The notes under the pieces: model-generated | The model's database searches: none | The model's input: only the letters and a program-made list of their open reading frames with translations | Told to the model about the DNA's origin: nothing | Translations under genes and position numbers: made by a program | Source of the DNA: CAZYQW01 sp964649825 | GTDB lineage: Bacteria > Planctomycetota > B15-G4 > JADJEK01 | DNA length: 7,464 nucleotides | Direction of reading: 5' to 3' | Assembly: GCA_964649825.1 (NCBI GenBank) | Contig: CAZYQW010000025.1 | Span: 1-7,464, forward strand | Shown here: positions 1 through 5,327 of the stretch, one piece after another | Layout: the number at the start of each line of letters is the position of its first letter | Position numbering within the stretch: position 1 is the first letter of the stretch

Positions 1-90
1 CAACATGGCCGGGAACCCCGCGACCTTCACCGCCTTCTCCTTCTCGAAGAAGAACCCCGTGATGTTGTCCTTCGCGTATTCCTGGAACGT
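1..90. repeat. Left copy of 90-bp terminal direct repeat
   Basis: Bases 1-90 are identical, in the same orientation, to 7375-7464. Because the match runs to both window edges, 90 bp is a minimum length. Such an end-to-end overlap is what a circular contig, or one period of a tandem repeat, looks like after linear assembly. The copy lies inside the coding region of a minus-strand secreted protein and the reading frame continues correctly across the join, which supports a real adjacency over a random artefact. Confidence 0.95.
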
Positions 91-486
91 GAGGTAGATC
101 TTGTCGTCCGCCACGAACGTGACGCTTCCCTTCCCGCCCTCCTTGGCGTTCTGCTTCGCCTTCTCGTCGGCCTCGGCGCGAGCCTTCGCGATGTCGGCCG
201 CCGATCGCTCGGGGAAGTAGAAGGTCGTCATGAAACGGCGATAGGGAAACGGCGTGTCCCGGACGTACACGTCCTTGGTGCCGCGGAACTGGTCGAGGAC
301 GTAGCTGCTCCGGAGGACGATCTCCCCCTGCCCGGCGCCCCGGTCGATCGATCCGAGCGGCTCGAAGTCATTGGGATACTTGATTTTGTAGCCGGTTTTC
401 TCGTTGACGTGGTTCCCGGCGTGGAGCGGAGCGGCGATGGTGGACAGGATGGTGGCGGTGAGGATGAACCTCTGCGTCGAAAGCAT
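1..486 (-). CDS. Small secreted protein, N-terminal 162 residues (gene continues across the circular junction to 7279)
   Basis: Starts with ATG at 486-484, chosen because GGAGGAG (minus strand of 493-499) lies 6 nt upstream. Residues 1-23 form a signal peptide (MLSTQRFILT..., hydrophobic core ending APLHA) with likely cleavage before GNHV, so the product is probably periplasmic or exported. The mature part has a GYKIKYPNDFE segment (residues 32-42), reminiscent of PsbP/Mog1-like folds that begin with a Gly-Tyr/Phe...Tyr-Pro motif, and a charged Ala/Glu/Lys helix at about 96-118. No catalytic motif is visible. I do not recognise the family, and the PsbP-like resemblance is weak. There is no stop before base 1. 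If the window is circular, the frame continues from base 7374 and the protein is 193 residues. Its divergent neighbour is the fragment at 688. GC-rich third positions support real coding. Confidence 0.82.
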   Translation of the reverse strand, partial: MLSTQRFILTATILSTIAAPLHAGNHVNEKTGYKIKYPNDFEPLGSIDRGAGQGEIVLRSSYVLDQFRGTKDVYVRDTPFPYRRFMTTFYFPERSAADIAKARAEADEKAKQNAKEGGKGSVTFVADDKIYLTFQEYAKDNITGFFFEKEKAVKVAGFPAML

Positions 487-492
487 TACGAT

Positions 493-499
493 CTCCTCC
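493..499 (-). promoter_or_regulatory. Shine-Dalgarno site of the secreted-protein gene
   Basis: The minus strand reads GGAGGAG, 6 nt before the ATG at 486. It is a near-perfect anti-SD match with good spacing and fixes this start codon. Confidence 0.75.
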
Positions 500-656
500 G
501 TTTCCTCTTCCTTCAGGCTGGCGAGAGTGGTCGCGTCCGTCCTATTGCGACCGTGCTCGCCTATTCTCTGTCACTCTCTGCGCGCGGCGAAACGGAAGCA
601 TAAACGAAGTCGAGGCGTCCAGAGTCCCGTCGCGCGTCACGGGTCGGTAAACATGA

Positions 657-685
657 AACGGACCAGACCCGGGTCTCAGTCCGTT
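657..685. promoter_or_regulatory. 29-bp interrupted palindrome (candidate operator)
   Basis: AACGGAC (657-663) pairs with GTCCGTT (679-685), and inside it AGACCC/GGGTCT (665-676) is a perfect 12-bp palindrome. The two nested arms are separated by 1 nt on the left and 2 nt on the right. With no loop, it suits a dimeric DNA-binding protein better than an RNA hairpin. It ends 2 bp before the ATG at 688, or 35 bp before the alternative TTG at 721, where a repressor would block transcription or initiation. It could instead be a relic of a terminator. No regulator gene is in the window. Confidence 0.45.
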
Positions 686-687
686 CC

Positions 688-862
688 ATGACCGCTCGGT
701 TTCCAAGGCACTCCCGAGAGTTGGATCGAAACAGCATTTTTTTCGCACTGGTTCTCGTCCTCGCCGGGCTGCCGAGCGTGGCCGGCGGGCATCCCGGACC
801 ATCCATTTGGGGCGATCTGCGGCTCCAGGAGTCCGAGATCCTGTTCACGATCGAGGGCGCGG
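688..862 (+). pseudogene. 5' fragment of an exported hypothetical protein
   Basis: The translation from ATG 688 gives a hydrophobic signal segment (FFALVLVLAGLPSVAGG) followed by HPGPSIWGDLRLQESEILFT, which is protein-like, with high GC at third positions from about 739. TTG at 721 (preceded by GAGAG) is an alternative and perhaps better start, because codons 688-720 lack coding bias. No strong SD is seen for either. From about 860 the frame turns into arginine/serine-rich nonsense that runs to a stop at 1302. A minus-strand coding frame ends in the same place (stop at 845-847). The gene therefore appears cut after about 57 residues. The HPGPS/WGDL start recalls exported HupE/UreJ-like proteins, but this is a weak guess from a short fragment. 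Confidence 0.5.
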
Positions 863-985
863 CCGGGCGGCGTAGAACTCGCGCCACTCGCCGTAATACG
901 CGTCGATCAGCAGCACGCCTCCCGTCGCGGTCCACCCGAGGGGGTGCGCGCTGCGGTGCGCGTCGACCACGACGCGCGGTATCGA
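845..985 (-). pseudogene. Unidentified C-terminal coding fragment
   Basis: On the minus strand the frame reads PRVVVDAHRSAHPLGWTATG, then GVLLIDAYYGEWREFYAARP, and ends at TGA 847-845. Nearly all third positions are G or C and the residue mix is balanced, unlike the two other minus frames. No start codon precedes it: the stretch begins where the choice-anchor-like module ends, in a frame one base away from it. It is either a separate gene tail fused to that module or the same gene after an indel. I do not recognise the family. The last residues overlap the plus-strand fragment from 688, so at least one of the two is broken here. Confidence 0.4.
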
Positions 986-1240
986 GCGGCTGCGGCGGGA
1001 CGAATTCGATCGCGAGGGCATCGGTCGTGTCGAGGCTGGCGCCGGCGCGGAAGAACGCTTGGAAGCTCCAGGTCGAGCCGGGCGTGATCACGGCCGCGGG
1101 AGCGGGAGGCGCGAGGTCGTCGACGGGGACGGGCGCGTGCTCCCCCGGCGCGGTCGCGACGACCCAGCCGCCAGATCGGCGCGCTGCCGCCCAAACAGGT
1201 TCCCCTGTCCGAAGGGCGCGGGAGCTTCCACTCCGGCGGG
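985..1240 (-). pseudogene. Frame-shifted C-terminal module of a secreted protein
   Basis: Read on the minus strand, one recognisable module is spread over three frames: PFGQGNLFG (about 1217-1191), then GGSAPIWRLG (about 1191-1162), then VVATAPGEH through ITPGSTWSFQAFFRAGASLD and DALAIEFVPPQ (about 1161-985). The last part matches the C-terminal beta-sandwich found at the end of many Planctomycetota secreted proteins (pattern xITPGSTWxFQxxxR...xSDAxxxxF). Each frame change moves by the same step, as if one base were gained or two lost each time. No start codon or N-terminal domain is present, so only about 80 residues of tail remain. It lies head to head with the SDR gene. It is probably a decayed gene; sequencing error at two sites is the alternative. 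Confidence 0.6.
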
Positions 1241-1263
1241 CGGCGCCATACGCGCGCAGGCCG

Positions 1264-1269
1264 TACACT
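1264..1269 (+). promoter_or_regulatory. Possible -10 element of a leaderless SDR promoter
   Basis: TACACT fits the TANNNT -10 pattern and ends 8 nt before the ATG at 1278, so transcription would begin at or next to the start codon. The lack of any Shine-Dalgarno sequence before this ATG is consistent with a leaderless message. No clear -35 is visible. Confidence 0.3.
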
Positions 1270-1277
1270 GGCACGAC

Positions 1278-2000
1278 ATGGACACTGCCACCGTCGCCGT
1301 AGTCACCGGCGCCTCCCGCGGCATCGGCCGCCAGGTCGCCCTGCGTCTCGCCGCCGAGGGCGCATCGATCGTGCTGGTGGCACGCGACGCAGCGGCGCTC
1401 CGCGAAGTCGCGAAGCGATGCGGCCCCCGCGCCCTGGTAGTACCCGCAGACGTGAGCGACGAGGACGCCGTACGCGGCATGGCCACCGAAGTCGCGCGGC
1501 ACTTCAACGGTGTGGACCTCCTGATCAACAACGCCGCCGTCATGATCCCCGGCCGCATCGAGGACGCCGACGGCGCAGACGTACGCCAGGTCCTGCTCAC
1601 CAACCTCGCCGGACCCATCTACTGCATGCGCCACTTCCTGCCGCTGCTGCGCGGCCGACCCCGCCCCACCATCGTCAACGTCGCCTCCCTGGCGCCCACC
1701 GCGCCCAACCCCGGTCTGGGGGTCTACGCCGCCTCCAAGGCCGGCCTCATCGCCGTCAACGACGCCCTGCGCGAGGAAGTCCGCGACGACGGCATCCGCG
1801 TATCGGTCGTCCTGCCCGGCTCCACCCGCACCTCCATCCACGGCCGCCACCTCGACACCAACGACGACTGGATGCTCGACCCCGACGACGTCGCCACCGC
1901 CATCCTCGAGATCTACCGGGCACCCGCAAGCGCCCTCCACGCCCGCATCGAACTCCGCCCCGTCCGCAAGCGCCCCCGCGAGCACCCCCCGCGGCGGTAG
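1278..2000 (+). CDS. Short-chain dehydrogenase/reductase (SDR), classical type
   Basis: A 240-residue NAD(P)-dependent oxidoreductase with the full set of classical SDR landmarks. These are the nucleotide-binding TGASRGIG at 10-17, an Arg at 36 after the second beta strand (with Arg14, favouring NADP(H)), Asp58 in ADVSD, NNAA at 84-87, Asn109, catalytic Ser137, the YAASK pair Tyr150 and Lys154, and LPGSTRT at 180-185. Length is normal for the family. The ATG at 1278 is chosen because it places the Rossmann motif about 10 residues in; the longer frame upstream from 1059 has an arginine-rich, non-homologous translation. The C-terminus ends in a basic tail (RKRPREHPPRR). The substrate cannot be told from sequence. 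Codons end in C more than in the hydrolase gene (many GCC, CGC, CTC, ATC), so it may have a different origin, though this was judged by eye. It is convergent with the fragment at 2096-2275. Confidence 0.93.
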   Translation: MDTATVAVVTGASRGIGRQVALRLAAEGASIVLVARDAAALREVAKRCGPRALVVPADVSDEDAVRGMATEVARHFNGVDLLINNAAVMIPGRIEDADGADVRQVLLTNLAGPIYCMRHFLPLLRGRPRPTIVNVASLAPTAPNPGLGVYAASKAGLIAVNDALREEVRDDGIRVSVVLPGSTRTSIHGRHLDTNDDWMLDPDDVATAILEIYRAPASALHARIELRPVRKRPREHPPRR

Positions 2001-2041
2001 CTGCCGTTGTCGATTCGGCCGAAACCGACATCTGCTTCTCG

Positions 2042-2065
2042 GCGGAGGCGTGGCCGCGCCTCCGC
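2042..2065. terminator. Hairpin between convergent genes
   Basis: GCGGAGGCG (2042-2050) and CGCCTCCGC (2057-2065) form a perfect 9-bp stem with a 6-nt loop, 41 bp after the SDR stop and 30 bp after the end of the minus-strand fragment. There is no T-tract on either side, so it is a GC-rich hairpin suited to bidirectional termination, not a textbook intrinsic terminator. A 10-bp palindrome TTCGGCCGAA lies just upstream at 2014-2023. Confidence 0.4.
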
Positions 2066-2095
2066 GCCGGTCTGGGCCGGCCGGGACCGGCGCGA

Positions 2096-2275
2096 TCAGC
2101 CGCCGATGGTCCAAGCGAGGCCATTCGTCTGAGCGGTCCCGTAGTACCCCGGCGCGCCAGGATCGAGGTCGTGGTCGGCCAGCAACCCCTCGGGAGCGCC
2201 GAGTCCGCGGAGGCGGTCCGCGAGTCGCTGCCAGCGCTTCTCGACCGCGGCGACCGGCGAGGCCCCCTCACCACT
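2096..2275 (-). pseudogene. Unidentified C-terminal gene fragment
   Basis: The minus frame ending at TGA 2098-2096 reads EGASPVAAVEKRWQRLADRL, then a GLGAPEGLLADHDLDPG stretch, and ends APGYYGTAQTNGLAWTIGG. It has strong GC third-position bias and a natural-looking amphipathic helix plus a Gly/Tyr-rich tail. No ATG, GTG or TTG lies in frame near its beginning. Extending the frame upstream to ATG 2530 passes through serine/arginine-rich sequence that is only the shadow of the hydrolase gene. It therefore looks like a headless tail joined to the 3' end of the hydrolase gene (whose stop is at 2270-2268). A frameshift linking it to the hydrolase C-terminus is possible, but that gene already ends in a normal way. 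Family unknown. Confidence 0.5.
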
Positions 2276-4538
2276 CCACGTCGAGCGTCGCGGTCGCCGC
2301 CGTCCTCGCGTCGGCACGCTGCTGCAACGAGCGGTGGATCGCTTCGACCGAGCGCCCGACCTCCGCCTCGAACACGGTCGTTCCGTTCGCGGTGACCGTG
2401 ATGGGGCGGTCGAGGTCGACGAGGGCGTCGGAGAGGCGGAGCGTGACGGCGTTCCGGTCGTTGCTCGTGATCGTGATCGTCTGACCGTCGACGACGGCGC
2501 GGACGACCTCGCCCCCCTTCGCGGTCCCACGCTCCACCGCGAGCCACGAGAACCGCTCGTGGGTCCGCGGGCTCTGCCGCCAGACGAGCTTCCTCGGCCA
2601 CGGGTCGCGGGTGTGCGCGGCCATCCACGGAAGCGCTTCGCGGTCGCGGCGATCCATCCAGTGGCCGAGTCCGTCGTAGATCGTCACCTCGTGGACGTAT
2701 CCGCCGGGGTCGTCCGCCGCGAGCGCGGCGAGCTTCTCGCCCCACTGAGCGGCGACCTCGTTCCGATTGTACGCGGCGTCGTTGCCGCCCATGAGAATCC
2801 GGAACGGGAGGTTCCGCAGGCCGAGCGGCGACGCGTCGTTCGGGTGGCCGGCCATCATCGACGCGGCGGCGAGCCGGTCGGCCATGCGCGGGGCGAGCTG
2901 GTAGACGCCGTCGCCGCCGGCGGAGTACCCCATCAGGTAGACGCGGTCCGGATCGATCCCCTCGCACGCCACGAAGTTCTCGATCAGCCGATCGAACAGG
3001 TCGTCGATGTGCGCCTCGTGCCAGAGGTTCCAGGTGTCGGTCGGGGCGCGCGGCGCGACCACGATCCCCTCGTCCGGCTCGTAGAGCGTGATCTGGTTCT
3101 GCCATTGCTGGTCGTTCACGCGGGTCGGCGCGCCGCCGCCGCCGTGCATCGAGATCCAGAGCGCGTGACCGTCGTCGGGCGCTTCGCCGAAGCTCTTCGT
3201 CAGGTAGCGCATGGTCCGGTCGGCGGCGGTGACCTGGTCCGCCTCGTGTTCGGCGGCGCGCGTCAGACGGAGCTCGGCGAGCCGCGCCTCGGCCACCATG
3301 GTGACGACCGCGTCCGCCTCGTCGGCGGTGAGCGCGATCTTCGGGACCGACAGATGCCGCTCTTCCGGAAGGAGAGAGAGCCACGCGCCGACCATCCGGA
3401 GCGCGGCCGACCCGGTCTCGAGCCCGTCCCAGACGATGTCGTGGGTCGTCTCGACGGCTCGCCCGACCTTCAGCGGGATCGTGCGCTCCTCGGCGCCGCG
3501 CCGGAGCCGCAGGAAGTAGTTCCCCTTCGGCTCGACGGTGAGCTGCGCCGTGTCGTTCATGTCCGCGGTCCCCGCCTTGGTCGTCACCGATTGCAGCACG
3601 GCCCCGTCGGCGTCGAGCAGGTCGGTGGCGACCACGATCCGCTCTCCTCCCGCGTGCTCGAACACCCGGAGGTTCACTGTCGCGGCGGCGCGCGGCGGCG
3701 GCGCCGCGCGCCCCGCGGTGTACCGATCGGTCACGTTCACCGCCGGGACGTCCTCGGACTCGAGGTTCCAGACCATCGGGAAGTGCGCGCCGGTCCGCTG
3801 CCACGAGGTGGCCCAGATCGCGTGCCGCCCGTCGTCCGCCACGGCTTGCGCGGCTCTCCCCGCGAACCAGCCCTGGTTCAACCCCTGCTCGCTCGGTTCG
3901 TCGGCGCCGGCGAAGGCCCACTCGCCGTCCCAGACCTCGACCCAGGTGTGGTTGCCGCTCATGTTGGTCCAGAGCGCGGTCCCCGCCACGCGCGCCGGCA
4001 CGCCGACCGACCGGCAAGCGTCGACGAGGAGGATCGACAGCCCGGTGCAGGTCGCGCGCCCCTGCGCCTTCGACTCGGACGGGCTCTGGTTCGGCTTCTT
4101 CCGGCCGGTGTTGTAGTGGACGCCGACGTGATCGAAGAACTGGCGGTTCAGCGCCTGCGCCGCGTCGGCCGCGGACGCGCACCCTTCGACCATGCCGCGT
4201 GCGATCTCCAGGAACTCGGCCCGCCACGGCTCGCGGGTCTCGTCGAGAGATGCGTACGGGAGGACGTCGTTCAGGAACCGCTCTTCGGGAAGCGCCGCGG
4301 CCCACGGGAACTCGGCCCGCGCGGCGAGGGCGAGCCGGAGGTTCTCGAGCAGGAACTCCGCGTCGAGGTCGGCGTCCCGGGGCGGGCGATGTTCGGCGAG
4401 GAACTCGGCGCAGCGCCGCCCGAACGCGCCGTGCTCGGCTCCGGCTTGCTCGACGAACGACTCCCACCCGTCGGCGGCGACGGTGACGGGGGAGAGAGCC
4501 AGGACCAGGGACAGGGCGCGCGGTGGGGAGAGGTTCAT
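2268..4538 (-). CDS. Secreted transglutaminase-like plus alpha/beta-hydrolase fusion protein
   Basis: A 756-residue exported protein with a signal peptide at 1-22 (hydrophobic LSLVLALSPVTVAA). A mainly helical region (about 25-135) precedes a transglutaminase-like domain at about 135-260. Its likely triad is Cys164 in RATCTGLSILLVDACRS, His197 in GNHTWVEVWD and Asp213 in FAGADEP. A beta-rich linker follows (about 270-370). An alpha/beta hydrolase of the depolymerase/PHB-esterase kind occupies about 450-645: HGGGG oxyanion segment 465-469, nucleophile Ser539 in GYSAG, acid Asp587 in MGGNDAAYN and His626 in DGLGHWMD. Residues 650-756 form a beta-rich tail (TITITSNDRNAVTL). Both active sites look intact. 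The ATG at 4538 is chosen because it directly precedes the signal peptide. No SD is visible, but TACGAT lies 6 nt upstream, compatible with a leaderless transcript. A role in cell-surface or extracellular peptide/ester processing is inferred; the substrate is unknown. Confidence 0.92.
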   Translation of the reverse strand: MNLSPPRALSLVLALSPVTVAADGWESFVEQAGAEHGAFGRRCAEFLAEHRPPRDADLDAEFLLENLRLALAARAEFPWAAALPEERFLNDVLPYASLDETREPWRAEFLEIARGMVEGCASAADAAQALNRQFFDHVGVHYNTGRKKPNQSPSESKAQGRATCTGLSILLVDACRSVGVPARVAGTALWTNMSGNHTWVEVWDGEWAFAGADEPSEQGLNQGWFAGRAAQAVADDGRHAIWATSWQRTGAHFPMVWNLESEDVPAVNVTDRYTAGRAAPPPRAAATVNLRVFEHAGGERIVVATDLLDADGAVLQSVTTKAGTADMNDTAQLTVEPKGNYFLRLRRGAEERTIPLKVGRAVETTHDIVWDGLETGSAALRMVGAWLSLLPEERHLSVPKIALTADEADAVVTMVAEARLAELRLTRAAEHEADQVTAADRTMRYLTKSFGEAPDDGHALWISMHGGGGAPTRVNDQQWQNQITLYEPDEGIVVAPRAPTDTWNLWHEAHIDDLFDRLIENFVACEGIDPDRVYLMGYSAGGDGVYQLAPRMADRLAAASMMAGHPNDASPLGLRNLPFRILMGGNDAAYNRNEVAAQWGEKLAALAADDPGGYVHEVTIYDGLGHWMDRRDREALPWMAAHTRDPWPRKLVWRQSPRTHERFSWLAVERGTAKGGEVVRAVVDGQTITITSNDRNAVTLRLSDALVDLDRPITVTANGTTVFEAEVGRSVEAIHRSLQQRADARTAATATLDVEW

Positions 4539-4544
4539 CGGGGA

Positions 4545-4550
4545 ATCGTA
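4545..4550 (-). promoter_or_regulatory. Possible -10 element of a leaderless hydrolase promoter
   Basis: The minus strand reads TACGAT, a TANNNT -10 match, followed by 6 nt and the ATG at 4538. There is no Shine-Dalgarno sequence. This spacing would put the transcript start at the ATG. No good -35 is seen at 16-18 bp upstream. Confidence 0.3.
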
Positions 4551-4600
4551 CCGGGGCGAGAAAAACCGTCCCGAAATCCCGGGGAAGGTCCTCGTCGCCG

Positions 4601-4786
4601 TTGGACGCCACGGGCGGGTTCGCCGGCACGTTCGGCAGCAGCGACAACTTCGGACACTCGGTGGCGTTCCTCGGGGATCTCGACGACGACGGCGTCGAGG
4701 ACCTGGCGGTCGGCGCGCAGCTCGACGACGACGGCGGTGACCGGAGGGGTGCGCTCTACGTCCTGTTCATGAACCAGAACGGGACC
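4601..4786 (+). pseudogene. Internal fragment of an FG-GAP (integrin alpha-like) repeat protein
   Basis: The plus frame reads LDATGGFAGTFGSSDNFGHS, then VAFLGDLDDDGVEDLAVGAQ, then LDDDGGDRRGALYVLFMNQNGT. This is one complete FG-GAP blade: FG..V...GDLD.DG..DLAVGA, whose DxDxDG loop binds calcium in beta-propeller proteins, with the ALYVLF strand. Normally such blades occur in series in large secreted or adhesion proteins, but here there is only one. There is no start codon with RBS, no signal peptide and no stop in context: the frame becomes meaningless after NGT, where a HEAT-like fragment begins in another frame. It lies between the start of the hydrolase gene and that fragment. It is a broken internal piece, not a functional gene. 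Confidence 0.65.
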
Positions 4787-4790
4787 GCGC

Positions 4791-5045
4791 GCGGCGAAGA
4801 TGACGCTGAACGAGGCCGGCGAAAACGCGATCCCCGCGATGATCAACGCGCTCGACGGGCTCGACGTGGGTGGCGATGACCCCGACTTCACGAAGGCCGC
4901 CAACCTCGTGCTCGCGATCCAGGACCACTCGGGCGCACTGATCCGCATTCCGTTCAGGACGGACGCTGCCGAGAGCGTCGCGAACGCCGAGCACAATCGG
5001 CTATGCATCGAGTCATTGCTGCGTTACTGGTCACGGTTCTACGGC
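4791..5045 (+). pseudogene. HEAT-like C-terminal fragment
   Basis: The plus frame reads AAKMTLNEAGENAIPAMINA, continues LDGLDVGGDDPDFTKAANLV and later FRTDAAESVANAEHNRLCIE and LLRYWSRFYG. The GENAIPAMINAL helix is typical of HEAT-type repeats in Planctomycetota hypothetical proteins, which often end with an Arg/Trp-rich helix like LLRYWSRFY. An ATG at 4800 exists but lacks an SD, and the codons before it also look coding (AAK), so I treat the 5' end as missing. The frame stays open to 5129, but from about 5045 it is antisense to a better minus-strand coding frame. The fragment therefore joins the FG-GAP piece upstream and the minus-strand piece downstream. Role unknown, probably none. Confidence 0.5.
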
Positions 5046-5327
5046 GAAGGTGCCGCTGAACGGGTGGCTTTGTTTCGGGAGAGAATCGTCATTCGACGCA
5101 GTCGGTTCGAAGACGAGGACGACCGTTGAGGAACGCCGGAAGGGCGGGAAGACGACGCTCGGGTCTTGCGCGCGGATCGGGATGAAGGCAAGAGGGCTTG
5201 ACGTCTTGCCCGCGAGCGGGTCGTTCTCCACGTCGTAGTCCGTCGTCCCCTTCCCCTTGCGCTGGAGGTGGGCCCCGACGGTGGCCCCGACGGCGCGCGC
5301 GATCGGCAGCTTCGCCGCCTCTTTAGC
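5031..5327 (-). pseudogene. Unidentified C-terminal fragment, about 98 residues
   Basis: The minus frame reads AKEAAKLPIARAVGATVGAH, passes KGKGTTDYDVENDPLAGKTS, then FIPIRAQDPSVVFPPFRRSS, and ends SHPFSGTFAVEP at TGA 5033-5031. Third-position GC is high and the composition is natural. The upstream part of this open frame (to ATG 5405) is arginine/proline-rich and runs over the ferritin-like fragment in a different frame, so the true start is missing. It may be the continuation of the ferritin-like protein after a one-base shift at about 5325, or a separate gene tail. A 12-bp tandem repeat (5271-5294) encodes its VGATVGA stretch. I do not recognise the family. Confidence 0.5.
5271..5294. repeat. 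12-bp tandem duplication inside a coding fragment
   Basis: GGCCCCGACGGT at 5271-5282 is followed directly by GGCCCCGACGGC. Being a multiple of three, it keeps frame and gives the VGATVGA repeat on the minus strand. Confidence 0.6.

Larger units (their letters stand above)
487..687. other. Divergent intergenic spacer
   Basis: This stretch separates the minus-strand start at 486 from the plus-strand start at 688. Open frames here have arginine/serine-rich translations and no family resemblance, so I read it as non-coding. It should hold the promoter of the minus gene: GTGACA occurs on the minus strand near 570, but no convincing -35/-10 pair stands out. A minor CCCGT/ACGGG stem lies at 626-630/639-643, and the strong dyad at 657-685 is listed separately. 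Confidence 0.5.

Noticed and set aside
688..1302. Full 204-residue plus-strand protein
   Set aside because: Only the first 57 or so residues are natural; the rest is arginine/serine-rich and antisense to the frame-shifted minus-strand module.
561..2114. 517-codon minus-strand open frame across the SDR
   Set aside because: Its middle is the antisense shadow of the SDR; only the portion at 985-1161 is protein-like, and that is annotated as the broken C-terminal module.
1756..4647. 963-codon minus-strand open frame covering the hydrolase gene in another frame
   Set aside because: Almost entirely arginine/proline/alanine-rich low-complexity translation, a typical frame shadow at high GC.
2334..4772. 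Very long plus-strand open frame (812 codons) opposite the hydrolase gene
   Set aside because: It is the antisense shadow of a GC-rich gene: composition rich in Arg/Val/Asp/Gly, no domain motif, and the minus strand carries complete active-site motifs.
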